A stretch of 64,000 bases of DNA from Thermoproteus sp. (GTDB lineage: Archaea; Thermoproteota; Thermoprotei; Thermoproteales; Thermoproteaceae): assembly GCA_038893495.1 (NCBI GenBank), contig JAWARJ010000001.1, forward strand, positions 806,001 to 870,000, in the 5' to 3' direction. Positions 8,137 through 18,150 of the stretch are shown in pieces. The position numbers and the translations under genes are program-made. A model generated the notes under the pieces. It was not told where the DNA came from, searched no databases, and worked only from the letters and a program-made list of their open reading frames with translations. How positions within the stretch are numbered: the first letter of the stretch is position 1; every line of letters begins with the position of its first letter.

Positions 8137-9858
8137 GTGGAGTCCCGAGAGGTCTTCGAAAAATATATAGCGACAAAGCCGTGGATTAAGAACTACGACG
8201 AAGGCGTGCCGCCCGACGTCGACATAAAGCCAGAACCCCTCTACGTCTATCTAGACAAGGCGGCCAGCTACGGCGGGAGGACCGCCTATGTCTATTTTGG
8301 CGGGAAGGTAAGCTACAGGACATTGGCCGAACATAGCGATAGGGTCGCCAAGGCGCTTGAAGAGGCAGGCGTCCATAAGGGCGACGTAGTCGCGCTCTAT
8401 ATGCCTAACCACCCCGCCTACGCCGTGGCTTTTTACGCCGCGATGAAGGTCGGCGCGGTGGTCACGCCTATGAATCCCCTCTACACGCCCGGCGAGGTCG
8501 TCAGACAGGCAAGGGACGCCTCGGCTAAAGTGCTCTTCACGGCCGACGTGTTGTACGACAAGGTCGTCAAGGCCGTAGAGGAGTACAGATTCGAGAGGGT
8601 CTATGTAGTCGAGATGGTGGAGTACATGCCGGGCTGGCTGAAGCCTCTAGCCAGGCGCCAGTTGAAGCCGCCGAGGGTAAACTACGGCGGGATCTACGTG
8701 CCGTATAGAGATCTACTTAGATATGAGAGAAAGGCCGATAGAGCCCCCATAAAGCCCGAGGAGGACCTAGCCGCCTTGATGTATACAGGAGGCACCACGG
8801 GTGTGCCTAAAGGAGCCGAAATCACCCACGCCAACATATCGGCCAACCTACAACAACTAAAGCCCTTCTACGACGTGGTGAGGAGGGCCAAGGGCCTGCC
8901 CCAAGACGCGCCCATGGTGCTGGTAGGCGTACTGCCTTGGTACCACATATACGGGCAGGTAACCGTGATGCACTACGCCATATTTGAGGGCCATACCGTC
9001 CTCGTATATCCCCGCTTCGACTTAAAGAGGATTATGTCCGACATAAGCAAGTACAGGGCCTCTGTCTTCCACGGAGTCCCCACTATCTACAACGCCGTAA
9101 CAAACAGCCCCGACGCCCGTAGATACGACCTGAGGAGCTTGGCCTTCTGCATATCCGGCTCCGCGCCGTTGCCCGTAGAGGTGGCCAAAAAGTTCGAAGA
9201 GCTCACCGGCGCTCCCTTGAGGGAGGGCTACGGCATGACCGAAACGGCGGTGGTGACTCACCTCAATCCGCTCCTCAACGGGAAGCACAAGCCTGGCTCT
9301 ATAGGCCTACCGATACCCAACACCTACGCCGCAATAGCAGATCTGGACAAGCCGGTCCTCTTGCCTCCCGGCCAGACGGGCGAGTTAGTTATCTCGGGGC
9401 CGCAGGTGATGAGGGGCTACCACAACAGGCCCGAAGAGAACGAGGCTGCTTTCTTCCAATGTTGCGGCTTGAGGTGGTTTAGGACGGGCGATGTGGCCTA
9501 TATGGACGAAGAGGGCTATTTCTACATAGTGGATAGGAAGAAAGACATGATAAAGTACAAGGGCTATTCGGTCTTCTCGAGGGAGATAGAGGAGGTGCTC
9601 TATCAACACCCCTGCGTCAAGGAGGCAGCGGTGATAGGTGTGCCCGACCAGGAGGCCGGCGAGATACCTAAGGCCTATATCGTCCTTAAAGACGAATGTA
9701 AGGGGAAGGTGGGGCCCGAGGACATAATTAAGTGGTCCTCCGAGAGGTTGGCCCCCTACAAGCGCCCGAGGCTTGTGGAGTTTAGGGAGGAGCTACCCAA
9801 GACTGCTGTCGGCAAGATCCTAAAGAGGGTTTTAAAGGAGGAGGCTCTCAAAAGATAG
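8137..9858 (+). CDS. Long-chain acyl-CoA ligase (AMP-forming)
   Basis: 573 residues of the ANL superfamily. P-loop MYTGGTTGVPKGAE, the YGMTE adenine motif, the FRTGDVAYMD hinge region and the C-terminal catalytic Lys segment (KTAVGKILKR) are all present. Activates fatty acids to acyl-CoA with ATP, giving AMP and PPi. GTG start at 8137 fits the TATA spacing. It is divergent from acyl-CoA dehydrogenase and directly abuts an aldo/keto reductase; the context suggests fatty acid uptake and activation for beta-oxidation. Chain-length preference is not deducible. Confidence 0.9.
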   Translation: MESREVFEKYIATKPWIKNYDEGVPPDVDIKPEPLYVYLDKAASYGGRTAYVYFGGKVSYRTLAEHSDRVAKALEEAGVHKGDVVALYMPNHPAYAVAFYAAMKVGAVVTPMNPLYTPGEVVRQARDASAKVLFTADVLYDKVVKAVEEYRFERVYVVEMVEYMPGWLKPLARRQLKPPRVNYGGIYVPYRDLLRYERKADRAPIKPEEDLAALMYTGGTTGVPKGAEITHANISANLQQLKPFYDVVRRAKGLPQDAPMVLVGVLPWYHIYGQVTVMHYAIFEGHTVLVYPRFDLKRIMSDISKYRASVFHGVPTIYNAVTNSPDARRYDLRSLAFCISGSAPLPVEVAKKFEELTGAPLREGYGMTETAVVTHLNPLLNGKHKPGSIGLPIPNTYAAIADLDKPVLLPPGQTGELVISGPQVMRGYHNRPEENEAAFFQCCGLRWFRTGDVAYMDEEGYFYIVDRKKDMIKYKGYSVFSREIEEVLYQHPCVKEAAVIGVPDQEAGEIPKAYIVLKDECKGKVGPEDIIKWSSERLAPYKRPRLVEFREELPKTAVGKILKRVLKEEALKR

Positions 9859-10803
9859 ATGGAGCTGGGCGGCCTTAAGGTTTCCCCTATAGGGCTTGGG
9901 GCATGGCAGGCAGGAGCCAGGGCGTGGCTGGTAGATAAGGCAGAGTTGATAAGGGCGTATAGGAGGGCCTTTGAGCTCGGCGTGAATTTCATCGATACGG
10001 CCGAGATCTACGGGTGGGGCGAGTCGGAAAGACTTGTGGGGGAGGCCGTGAGGGGTTACGACGTCGTGATAGCGACCAAGGTCGCTGGTTTCCATTGGGG
10101 CCGCGTGGAGAAATCCGCCAGAGCCAGTTTGGGCAGGTTGGGCAGGATAGACCTACTGCAACTACACTGGCCTCCGCCTCTATACGCGCCGTTCTGTAGA
10201 GTCGTCAGGGAGCTGGAGAGGCTCAAGGAGGTCGGGCTGGTGTCCGAAATAGGCGTGAGCAACTTCGACGAGGTGCTCCTACGGCGGGCATTTGAATGTC
10301 TGAAGAGGCACGAAATAGTGTCGGACCAAATAGAGTACAACCTACTCAATAGAGCTGCCGACAGGCCCGAGTTCAAGAAGACGGTAGAGGAGTTGGGCGT
10401 AAAGATCATCGCCTGGTCTCCTCTGGCTAAAGGCGCTGTGTTGGGCAAATGGGGGCGCGATAGGGCCAGGAGGACCGATCCGGCCATCAAGAAGGCGAAC
10501 ACCGAGGAGGGGAGACGCGTAGTTGAGACGGTCAATGAGGTCGCCCGGAGGACTGGCGTCTCGCCTGCGCGGGTAGTGCTCTCATGGCTTAAACGTAGAG
10601 GCGTCCTCCCGATACCCGGTGTGAAGAATACTGCGCAGGCCGAAGACGTGGCGGGCTCCATAGGCTTTGAGCTCCCCGAGGACTACTATAAGCTCTTAGA
10701 CGAGACCAGTGCGCCTTTCATAAGGGGGCAGGTCGGCATGAACAGAATTAGATATGTGCCCGGCTTTCTCCAAAAGGCCCTCTTGAGACTCTACCCATTA
10801 TAA
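9859..10803 (+). CDS. Aldo/keto reductase
   Basis: 314 residues, (beta/alpha)8 barrel. Catalytic Asp/Tyr in FIDTAEIYGWGESE, the LLQLHWPPP strand, EIGVSNFDE and a C-terminal phosphate-binding IPGVKN segment identify the AKR family (NADPH-dependent carbonyl reduction). Its ATG follows the acyl-CoA ligase stop with no gap, so it is co-transcribed with the ligase. Substrate unknown; a link to fatty aldehyde or general detoxification would be a guess. Confidence 0.88.
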   Translation: MELGGLKVSPIGLGAWQAGARAWLVDKAELIRAYRRAFELGVNFIDTAEIYGWGESERLVGEAVRGYDVVIATKVAGFHWGRVEKSARASLGRLGRIDLLQLHWPPPLYAPFCRVVRELERLKEVGLVSEIGVSNFDEVLLRRAFECLKRHEIVSDQIEYNLLNRAADRPEFKKTVEELGVKIIAWSPLAKGAVLGKWGRDRARRTDPAIKKANTEEGRRVVETVNEVARRTGVSPARVVLSWLKRRGVLPIPGVKNTAQAEDVAGSIGFELPEDYYKLLDETSAPFIRGQVGMNRIRYVPGFLQKALLRLYPL

Positions 10804-10831
10804 CTTAAAAGCTATCTACATCTTTTAGTGT

Positions 10832-12490
10832 ATGGCCTATAAATACCAATTAACGTTGAATAATCTATTGAGATATATCAAATATGTATTTGGCGATGTG
10901 CCAATAGTATATAGGCCTCCACATGGTTTGAACTATAGGTCTACATATGGAGAGGAATACAGACGTATATTGAAGTTGGCAGACGGGCTTAGGCAATTGG
11001 GCATAGGGCCTGGCGATAGGGTGGCGACTCTCGACTGGAATACCATATGGCATTGGGACCTCTACTGGGCCGTGCCGGGCATGGGGGCGACGTTACATAC
11101 AGTTAACGTCCGCCTGGCGCCCGAGGACATAGTCTTCACTATCAACCAAGCTGGCGATAAGGCCCTTATATACCATAGGGACTTCGCGCCGCTGGTAGAG
11201 AAAATAAAACCAGCGCTTAAGACAGTTAAGCTCTATATACAAATATCGGACGGGCAGGGGGCCGTCGGGAAGGACCCAGAGATAGAAGACGTAATTAAGT
11301 CCGGCGGCGAGGTCGAGCTTCCGGAGCTCGATGAGGACAAAGTAGCCACAGTGCTGTACACCTCAGGCACCACCGGCAAGCCTAAAGGCGCCTACTTCAC
11401 ACATAGGCAGTTGGTCCTACATACCTTCAGCGTGGCTCTGGCGGCTGTGGGCTATAGAGGGCTCAGCAGGGGCGACTGCGCCTCGATAGACGGGAAGCCC
11501 TGCACAGCGCTCTACTTGGTGCCTATGTTCCATGTCCACGCTTGGGGCTTGCCTTGGGTCTACGCCTTGATGGGCTGGAAGCAAGTGATGCCTGGGAGGT
11601 TCGACTACGGCCACATCCTGAGACTGATAGTGGAGGAGGAGGTGAAGGCCATGGCGGGAGTCCCCACTATCCTATATATGTTGGTGACGCATCCCGACCT
11701 GCCTAAATATGTGGAGGGCATAAAGAGGCTCGCGCCGATTTATATCGTGGGCGGCGCAGCTCTGCCGAAAGAGCTAGCCAAAAAGGCCGCAGACGCGGGC
11801 TTTGTGCCTAGGGTGGGCTACGGCCTGACTGAGACGGCCCCCGTTGTGTCGTTGGGCTTCTTCAAGCCCACCGAGAAGTTGCCAGAAGATCCAGATAAGG
11901 CCTTCGACCTCATAGTGATGACAGGTCTCCCCAATCCGCTCTCAGAATTCGCAGTGGTCGATGAGAACGATAGGCCTGTCCCTAAGGACTGCAAGACCGC
12001 CGGCGAGCTGGCGCTGAGGGCGCCTTGGATAACGCCCGAATATATCGGAGACCCCGAAAAGACCAAAAACGCTTGGCGCAACGGTTGGTTCCACACCGGC
12101 GATGCCGCCATCTGGTGTCCGGACGGCAGGATAAAAATAGTGGATAGGCTCAAAGACGTAATTAAGTCCGGAGGGGAGTGGATATCTTCGCTACAACTAG
12201 AAGACCTAATAATGACACATCCCTCTGTCGGCATAGCCGCTGTCGTCGGCCTGCCCCACGAGAAGTGGGGCGAACGCCCAGTCGCCTTTGTGGTGCCCAA
12301 ACCTGGGGCCTCCGTCTCGCCCGATGAGATAATAGCCCACCTGCAGAAGTTCGTAGACGCAGGCAAGATACCTAAATGGTGGCTACCCGACAGAGTGGTG
12401 GTCGTGCAGGACCTCCCCATGACTGGTACGGGTAAAATCGATAAAAAAGTGTTGAGAGATAAATATAAAGATCTACTTAAATCCAATTGA
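10832..12490 (+). CDS. Acyl-CoA synthetase, medium/short-chain type
   Basis: 552 residues, second ANL enzyme of the block. YTSGTTGKPKGAY P-loop, GYGLTETAPV, TGDAAIW and the C-terminal GTGKIDKK catalytic-Lys motif. The N-terminal stretch differs strongly from the neighbouring ligase (AT-rich first 40 codons). ATG 10832 lies 25 nt after the TATA element cttaaaag (10803-10810). In autotrophic Thermoproteales, ANL enzymes also activate 4-hydroxybutyrate or 3-hydroxypropionate, so this could belong to carbon fixation; the sequence alone does not decide. Confidence 0.88.
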   Translation: MAYKYQLTLNNLLRYIKYVFGDVPIVYRPPHGLNYRSTYGEEYRRILKLADGLRQLGIGPGDRVATLDWNTIWHWDLYWAVPGMGATLHTVNVRLAPEDIVFTINQAGDKALIYHRDFAPLVEKIKPALKTVKLYIQISDGQGAVGKDPEIEDVIKSGGEVELPELDEDKVATVLYTSGTTGKPKGAYFTHRQLVLHTFSVALAAVGYRGLSRGDCASIDGKPCTALYLVPMFHVHAWGLPWVYALMGWKQVMPGRFDYGHILRLIVEEEVKAMAGVPTILYMLVTHPDLPKYVEGIKRLAPIYIVGGAALPKELAKKAADAGFVPRVGYGLTETAPVVSLGFFKPTEKLPEDPDKAFDLIVMTGLPNPLSEFAVVDENDRPVPKDCKTAGELALRAPWITPEYIGDPEKTKNAWRNGWFHTGDAAIWCPDGRIKIVDRLKDVIKSGGEWISSLQLEDLIMTHPSVGIAAVVGLPHEKWGERPVAFVVPKPGASVSPDEIIAHLQKFVDAGKIPKWWLPDRVVVVQDLPMTGTGKIDKKVLRDKYKDLLKSN

Positions 12491-12511
12491 ATTTATTTTA
12501 TTTTTATTAAT
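12491..12511 (+). terminator. T-rich terminator after the acyl-CoA synthetase
   Basis: The stop is followed directly by several T-runs (attt, tttt, ttttt) separated by single A residues, the form expected of an archaeal U-tract terminator. The following AT-rich stretch to 12536 leads into the next promoter. Confidence 0.5.
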
Positions 12512-12567
12512 ATATTAATGAAAATTTTCCTTGGTAAAATTAAAAAGCCCTATAGGTCTTAACAGCC

Positions 12568-13656
12568 ATGGAGGACTTTAAGGCCCTTTTGAGGAGGCTC
12601 TCCGAGGCCTTCGGCCCCTCGGGGTTCGAGGACGAGGTGAGGGAAATCGTAATCAGGGAGATGGAGCCCTATGTGGACGAAGTCTTTGTGGATAGGTGGG
12701 GCAACGTCTACGGCGTCAAGAAGGGCGAGACGGGCTATAGGGCCATGGTGGCCGCCCATATGGACGAGATAGGGCTGGTGGTTGACCATGTGGATAAGAA
12801 CGGGTTTTTGAGGATCAGGCCTATAGGCGGTTGGAACGAAGTGACGCTGGTGGGCCAACGCGTAGTTATCAAGACCCGAGACGGGAGGAAGATAAGAGGC
12901 GTCGTGGGGACTAGGCCTCCGCATATAACTCCGCCTGGCAAGGAGCGCGAGGCACCTGAGATGAAAGACCTATTTGTGGATATAGGCGCGTCTAGCGCCG
13001 AGGAGGCAGAAAAGTTGGGGGTTGGCGTGGGCTCTGTGGCGGTGTTGGATAGGGAATTCGCAGAGCTGGCTGGCGGCGTCGTTACGGGGAAGGCCTTCGA
13101 CGATAGGGTGGGTCTCGCCGTGATGCTCTACTCCTTGAGGCTAATTAGGGACTTGCCTCTCACTCTCTACGCGGTGGCGACGGTGCAGGAGGAGATAGGG
13201 CTGAGGGGCGCCTCGGTGGCCGCCGAGAGGACAAATCCCCACTACGCCGTAGCTATAGATACCACCATAGCGGCCGATGTGCCTGGCGTGTCTGAACGGG
13301 AATATATAGTCCGTATTGGCGGGGGGCCTGCCGTCAAGGTGCTAGATGGCGGCAGAGGCGGACTCTTCGTGGCTCACCCAAGGCTTAGAGAGTTTGTGGT
13401 GGATGTGGCCAGGAGGAGAGGCATACCGCACCAGCTAGAAGTGCTATATGGAGGCACTACAGACGCCATGGCGATAGCCTTCAGGAGGGAGGGAATACCC
13501 GCTGTGACCATCAGCGTGCCTACCCGCTATGTGCACTCGCCGGTGGAGGTCTTGAGGCTGGAAGACGCCGTAAACGCCGCAAGACTTCTAGTAGCAGTTT
13601 TGGAGGAGAGCAGGTCAGAGTTCGTGGAGTCCCTAATGGAGAGGAGGATCAAATAG
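12568..13656 (+). CDS. M42-family aminopeptidase (FrvX/TET-like)
   Basis: 362 residues. AAHMDEIGLVV supplies the first metal His/Asp, KAFDDRVGL the bridging Asp, and VQEEIGLRG the catalytic Glu pair, as in M42 glutamyl or leucyl aminopeptidases that form dodecameric TET complexes. The final metal His is in the VPTRYVHSPVEV segment. Cytosolic peptide breakdown. A TATA box (12537-12546) is 26 nt before the ATG, so it is transcribed separately from the acyl-CoA genes on either side. Confidence 0.9.
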   Translation: MEDFKALLRRLSEAFGPSGFEDEVREIVIREMEPYVDEVFVDRWGNVYGVKKGETGYRAMVAAHMDEIGLVVDHVDKNGFLRIRPIGGWNEVTLVGQRVVIKTRDGRKIRGVVGTRPPHITPPGKEREAPEMKDLFVDIGASSAEEAEKLGVGVGSVAVLDREFAELAGGVVTGKAFDDRVGLAVMLYSLRLIRDLPLTLYAVATVQEEIGLRGASVAAERTNPHYAVAIDTTIAADVPGVSEREYIVRIGGGPAVKVLDGGRGGLFVAHPRLREFVVDVARRRGIPHQLEVLYGGTTDAMAIAFRREGIPAVTISVPTRYVHSPVEVLRLEDAVNAARLLVAVLEESRSEFVESLMERRIK

Positions 13657-13722
13657 TACTATATAGCTCTATTTAGGCAATAGACGTAGTTCTTCTTTAT
13701 AAGTACGCCATTCTTGACCGCC

Positions 13723-15714
13723 ATGGCGAAAAAAGTAGCAGTAATAGGCGCAGGCACGATGGGTCACGGGATCGCGGAGCTCTTCGCTATAGCCGGATAT
13801 GAGGTGGCGCTTGTCGATGTGGCTGAGGACTTCCTCAAGAGGGCCCTCCAGAACATAGAGTGGTCCCTCAACAAATTCGCCGAGAAGGGACAAATAAAGG
13901 AGGACCCCAAGACCATACTGGCCAGGATAAAGCCTATAGTCAACGACGTATGTAAGGCGGTAGACGGGATCGAGATTATGGTCGAGGCCGTGATCGAGGA
14001 GATAGAGACCAAGAAGAAGGTCTTCGCGGAGGCCGACCGATGTGCGCCTCCTAACGCCATATTGGCCACCAACACCTCTAGCCTCCCCATAACTGAGATA
14101 TCAGAGGCTGTGAGGCCCGAGAGGAGGCCGTTGGTTGTCGGCATGCACTTCTTCAACCCGCCGCCTCTAATGCCTCTAGTGGAGATAATAAAGGGCAAAT
14201 ACACCAGCGACGAGACAGTGAAGAGGGTGGCGGAATACGCCGCGCAGTTGGGCAAACAGACGGTCGTCGTCAATAAGGACGTTCCCGGCTTTATAGTCAA
14301 TAGGATCCTCGCGAGGGTCAACGACGCGGCTTGTTGGACTGTGGCGAGGGGCGAGGCCGACATAATCGCCGTGGACTCAGCTTTGAGGTACCGCGTGGGC
14401 CTGCCTATGGGTGCCTTCCTCCTCATGGACTACACTGGGATAGACGTGGTTTGCTTCATAGGCGACGCCATGGTGAAACGCGGCTTTAAGACCCACCCCT
14501 GTCCCCTAATAGCCGAGAAGTGCCAACAGAAGAAATATGGGGTGAAGACTGGAGAAGGCTTCTACAAGTACCCGGCGCCCGGCAAGTTCCAGTGGCCCGA
14601 CATACCTAAAGAGCCGGGCGAGAGGCTGGACGTAGTGGCGCTTTTGGCTCCCGCCATAAATGAAGCCGCCTATCTCGTCAGAGAGGGCATAGCCACCAGG
14701 GAGGACGTAGATAAGGCCGTGAGGCTAGGCCTTAACTGGCCGAAAGGCCCGTTGGAGCTCGCCGACGAGTTCGGGATAGACGTAGTGGTCAAGGCCCTCG
14801 AGACTTGGAAGTCCAAGACTGGCTTTGAGGAGTTCGCTCCGGATCCCCTATTGGTCCAGATGGTGCAGTCAGGCAAGTTGGGGAGGAAGTCGGGCGAGGG
14901 CTTCTACACATATGTAAAGGCCGAGGAGAAGAAGTTGGAGACCATAATCGTGCGCTACGAGGCGCCGATTGTCTGGATAATATTGAATAGACCCGAGAGG
15001 CTTAACGCCATAAACCAGAAGATGGTCGAAGAGCTGTCGGCGACTCTAGACGAAATAGCCAAGATGGACTTCGAGAAGGCGCGCGTAGTCGTGATCACAG
15101 GCGTCGGAAGGGCTTTCTCGGCTGGCGCCGACGTGACGGGCTTCGTGGGCACCACGCCCCTGTTGGCCTATAAGCTCTCTAGAGGCCTCCACGAACTAAC
15201 GGAAAAGATAGAGAAATTAGATAGGCCAGTCATATGTGCGCTTAATGGATACACGCTGGGCGGCGGGCTGGAGCTGGCGCTCGCCTGCGACATAAGGATA
15301 GCCTCCGAGACGGCCGTGTTGGGCCAGCCTGAGGTAAACTTAGGCTTGTTCCCGGGCGGCGGAGGCACGCAGAGGCTGACTAGACTTGTGGGGCTGGCTA
15401 AAGCCAAAGAGCTCATATTCACTGGCGACAACATATCAGCCAGAGATGCCGAAAAGATAGGGCTAGTCAATAAGGTGGTCCCGCCGGAGAGGCTAGAGCA
15501 GGAGGCCAGAGCGTTAGCTTTGAAGCTAGCCGAAAAGCCGCCGATAGCGCTCGCCATGGCTAAATACGCCATAAACTACGGCTACGAGGCACCGTTGTGG
15601 GCCGCCTTAGACCTAGAGGCCGCCCACTTCGGCGTTGTGTTCTCCACCGAGGATCTATACGAAGGCGTCAGCGCGTTTTTACAAAAGAGGAAGCCGCAAT
15701 ATAAAGGGAAATGA
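13723..15714 (+). CDS. 3-hydroxyacyl-CoA dehydrogenase / enoyl-CoA hydratase fusion
   Basis: About 663 residues. The N-terminal half has the NAD-binding GAGTMGHGIAELF motif, HFFNPPPLMPLVE and GFIVNRI of 3-hydroxyacyl-CoA dehydrogenase; from about residue 400 a crotonase domain follows with GAGRAFSAGAD-like oxyanion loop (here GVGRAFSAGADV) and GQPEVNLGLFPGGGGTQRL carrying the catalytic Glu. Such fusions act in Thermoproteales as crotonyl-CoA hydratase/3-hydroxybutyryl-CoA dehydrogenase of the dicarboxylate/4-hydroxybutyrate cycle, or in beta-oxidation. ATG 13723 is 24 nt after TATA ctttataag; an upstream TTG at 13714 is in frame but less likely. Overlaps the thiolase gene by 4 bp. Confidence 0.92.
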   Translation: MAKKVAVIGAGTMGHGIAELFAIAGYEVALVDVAEDFLKRALQNIEWSLNKFAEKGQIKEDPKTILARIKPIVNDVCKAVDGIEIMVEAVIEEIETKKKVFAEADRCAPPNAILATNTSSLPITEISEAVRPERRPLVVGMHFFNPPPLMPLVEIIKGKYTSDETVKRVAEYAAQLGKQTVVVNKDVPGFIVNRILARVNDAACWTVARGEADIIAVDSALRYRVGLPMGAFLLMDYTGIDVVCFIGDAMVKRGFKTHPCPLIAEKCQQKKYGVKTGEGFYKYPAPGKFQWPDIPKEPGERLDVVALLAPAINEAAYLVREGIATREDVDKAVRLGLNWPKGPLELADEFGIDVVVKALETWKSKTGFEEFAPDPLLVQMVQSGKLGRKSGEGFYTYVKAEEKKLETIIVRYEAPIVWIILNRPERLNAINQKMVEELSATLDEIAKMDFEKARVVVITGVGRAFSAGADVTGFVGTTPLLAYKLSRGLHELTEKIEKLDRPVICALNGYTLGGGLELALACDIRIASETAVLGQPEVNLGLFPGGGGTQRLTRLVGLAKAKELIFTGDNISARDAEKIGLVNKVVPPERLEQEARALALKLAEKPPIALAMAKYAINYGYEAPLWAALDLEAAHFGVVFSTEDLYEGVSAFLQKRKPQYKGK

Positions 15715-16898
15715 GCCTCAGGAACGTCTACATAGTAGACTTCAGGCGCGTTCCCTTCAGCAGGCTCACCAGGAAGGAGCCCCAAAAGGACATTTACTAC
15801 AACATGAGACCTGAGGAGATTGCCGCCATCGTGGTGAGAGACCTCATAGAGAGGAATGGAATAAAGCCTGAGGATGTAGACGACTTGATTACGGGCATGG
15901 CCCTACAGAACGGCGAGGGTTTCCTCTACGGCGGGAGGCATGTGGTGTTCGCCGCCAAGCTACCTGTCACAATACCGGCGGCAGCAGTGGACAGACAATG
16001 TGCCTCGTCCATAACATCGGCAGTAATGGGCGCCAACGAGATAGCTACCGGGATGGCGGACATAGTCATAGCCGGAGGTGTGGAGCACATGTCTAGAGTA
16101 CCCATGTACGACAACCCCCATATTGTCTTAAACCCTAAGTTCTTTACGGAGGAGTACGCGTTCTACGAGCTCAATGTGGGCTACGTGATGGGTCTCACCG
16201 CCGAGAGGCTGGCCGAAGAGTCGAAAATAACCCGCGAGGAGATGGACCGTTGGAGCCTAAGGAGCCACCAACTGGCCTATAAGGCGCTGCAAGACGGGTA
16301 CTTCAAAGGCGAGATAATACCGGTGGAGGTGGAGCAAGAGGGCAAGAAGGTGGTCGTCGATAGAGACCTCTCGATTAGGCCCGACACCAGCCTCGAGAAG
16401 CTGGCCGCCTTGCCGCCGGCGTTTAAGGCCGACGGTGTCATCACCGCGGGCAACTCGTCGCCTCTAAACACCGGCGCGGCCTATTTGTTGTTGATGTCCG
16501 AGAGGGCCGTCAAGAAGTACGGCCTACAGCCCATGGCGAGATTTATCAGTTATGGCTTCGCTGGGGTGCCGCCCGCCGTTATGGGCAAGGGGCCTGTGCC
16601 GGCCTCAAAGAAGGCACTCGAGAAGGCGGGCCTTAAGGTCAGAGATATAGACCTATGGGAGATAAACGAGGCGTTCGCGGTGGTTACGCTTTACGCCATT
16701 AAGGAGCTCGGGATCGAAGAGGATAGAGTAAACAAGCGGGGAGGCGCCATAGCTATAGGCCACCCGTTGGGGGCCACTGGCGCCAGGATAATAGGGACTT
16801 TGGCGAGACAGCTCCAAATAGAGGGCAAGGACAGAGGAGTCGCGACCCTCTGCGTGGGCGGAGGGCAGGGAGCCGCCGTAGTAATTGAAAGAGTATAA
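15711..16898 (+). CDS. Acetyl-CoA C-acetyltransferase (beta-ketothiolase)
   Basis: 395 residues of the degradative thiolase family: nucleophile C97 (DRQCASS), H351 in GHPLGATG, and second Cys about C381 in CVGGGQG. Unlike the thiolase at 5.7 kb it retains the full Cys-His-Cys triad, so the two are not redundant copies. Starts ATGA-fashion inside the end of the dehydrogenase/hydratase fusion; together they would carry crotonyl-CoA to two acetyl-CoA. Confidence 0.93.
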   Translation: MSLRNVYIVDFRRVPFSRLTRKEPQKDIYYNMRPEEIAAIVVRDLIERNGIKPEDVDDLITGMALQNGEGFLYGGRHVVFAAKLPVTIPAAAVDRQCASSITSAVMGANEIATGMADIVIAGGVEHMSRVPMYDNPHIVLNPKFFTEEYAFYELNVGYVMGLTAERLAEESKITREEMDRWSLRSHQLAYKALQDGYFKGEIIPVEVEQEGKKVVVDRDLSIRPDTSLEKLAALPPAFKADGVITAGNSSPLNTGAAYLLLMSERAVKKYGLQPMARFISYGFAGVPPAVMGKGPVPASKKALEKAGLKVRDIDLWEINEAFAVVTLYAIKELGIEEDRVNKRGGAIAIGHPLGATGARIIGTLARQLQIEGKDRGVATLCVGGGQGAAVVIERV

Positions 16899-16926
16899 AC
16901 TTTTTAACGACAGTAAACGCGCCCTT

Positions 16927-17337
16927 GTGTCTACAGAAAAAGAGTACATGGACCTCCTCGAGAGGGCCTATAAGATAGTCACGCCGAAGGCCCAAAGGAG
17001 GGCCGAAATACCGAAGTTAGAGATACAGACGCTCCCGCGCAGGACCGTCGTGGCCAATTTGGGACAGATCTCCAAGAGGTTGAATAGAGATCCCAGCCAC
17101 ATCGCCAAGTTCTTCCAGAAGGAGCTAGCCACCCCCGGCATGATAGACGGCGACTCTTTAGTGCTCAGCGGCGAGAGGAACCCCAAGGTGGTTGAAGCGG
17201 TCTACGAGCGATACTTGAAGTACTACGTGATCTGTCCCGTCTGTGGCTCTATAGACACTTTGTTGCAGAGGGAGGGGAGAGTCTACGTACTTCGTTGTAC
17301 GGCTTGCGGCGCGGTAACGCCGGTCAAACCGCTCTAG
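16927..17337 (+). CDS. Translation initiation factor aIF2, beta subunit
   Basis: 136 residues from GTG 16927: N-terminal helix, central alpha/beta domain ([29 protein letters not shown]) and a C-terminal zinc ribbon (CPVCGS...CTACGA). It is part of the heterotrimer that delivers initiator tRNA to the small ribosomal subunit. An in-frame TTG at 16885 would overlap the thiolase gene, but TATA acttttta (16899-16906) lies 24 nt before GTG 16927. Its 3' end overlaps the convergent exporter gene by 4 bp. Confidence 0.93.
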   Translation: MSTEKEYMDLLERAYKIVTPKAQRRAEIPKLEIQTLPRRTVVANLGQISKRLNRDPSHIAKFFQKELATPGMIDGDSLVLSGERNPKVVEAVYERYLKYYVICPVCGSIDTLLQREGRVYVLRCTACGAVTPVKPL

Positions 17338-18113
17338 GCGAAGGCCCTAATTAGCTCCAACGCCGCCACTACGGCGAATAACGCCGCGAGGGCGAAATAT
17401 AGATACCTCTGGGGGACTTCGTGGGCCAGTCTGGCGGACATGTAGCCACTTACGAGCGCGGAGGCGCCTATGACGACCGACGCCGACAGATCTATTTTAG
17501 CCAGGTAGGAATACGCGAGAAAGCCGCTTAGAGCCGATAGGGCCATCGACGCAGTGGCGGTTCCCACGGTCTTCCTTATGGGCATGTCGCTCAGCGCGCT
17601 GATTATCACCATGAACATTATGCCGCCGCTGGCCCCTATGAGCCCTGTCAACACGCCTACGCCCACGCTTGAAGCCAAGAGGAGGGCGCGCCTCGCTCTA
17701 GGCCTAAGGGTCAAGACGATGGACCTAACAGTCGGCGCCAATCCCCTATCGGAGCCCGACATGCCGTTCTTCAAGGACGTATAGGCGAAATATAGAGAAG
17801 AAAGGGCGAATAGGACCTCGAGGGGAGGCTCTGGCGTCCTCACGGCTACGTGTGAGCCAAGCTGGGCCCCCAGGACGGCGCCCGCGCCTAGAGCTAGGGC
17901 GTAGCGCCCATCTACGTCCTTGGCCTTGAGGTAGACGGCCAACGTGGTCAGGGACGAGAGGAAGTCCACGAAGAGGCTTACACCTACAGATCGTTGATAT
18001 GTATAGCCCATATAGGAAAGAGCCGGCACGGTCAACGCCACGCCGCTCGAGCCTGTGAGGCCCATGAGTAGCCCTACGGCTATGCCTAAGGCTATTAAGG
18101 CCGCGGCGTCCAC
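17334..18113 (-). CDS. TauE/SafE-family sulfite/organosulfonate exporter
   Basis: 259 residues with seven to eight hydrophobic segments. The duplicated halves begin with [19 protein letters not shown] and [16 protein letters not shown], the Gly-rich repeats typical of TauE/SafE permeases. Membrane export or import of small sulfur anions is the usual family role; substrate not determined. Convergent with aIF2-beta and divergent from the NUDIX gene 37 bp away. Confidence 0.85.
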   Translation of the reverse strand: MDAAALIALGIAVGLLMGLTGSSGVALTVPALSYMGYTYQRSVGVSLFVDFLSSLTTLAVYLKAKDVDGRYALALGAGAVLGAQLGSHVAVRTPEPPLEVLFALSSLYFAYTSLKNGMSGSDRGLAPTVRSIVLTLRPRARRALLLASSVGVGVLTGLIGASGGIMFMVIISALSDMPIRKTVGTATASMALSALSGFLAYSYLAKIDLSASVVIGASALVSGYMSARLAHEVPQRYLYFALAALFAVVAALELIRAFA

Positions 18114-18150
18114 AGAAAACGTTTTTACCTCCCATATTTACGTATGTCCG

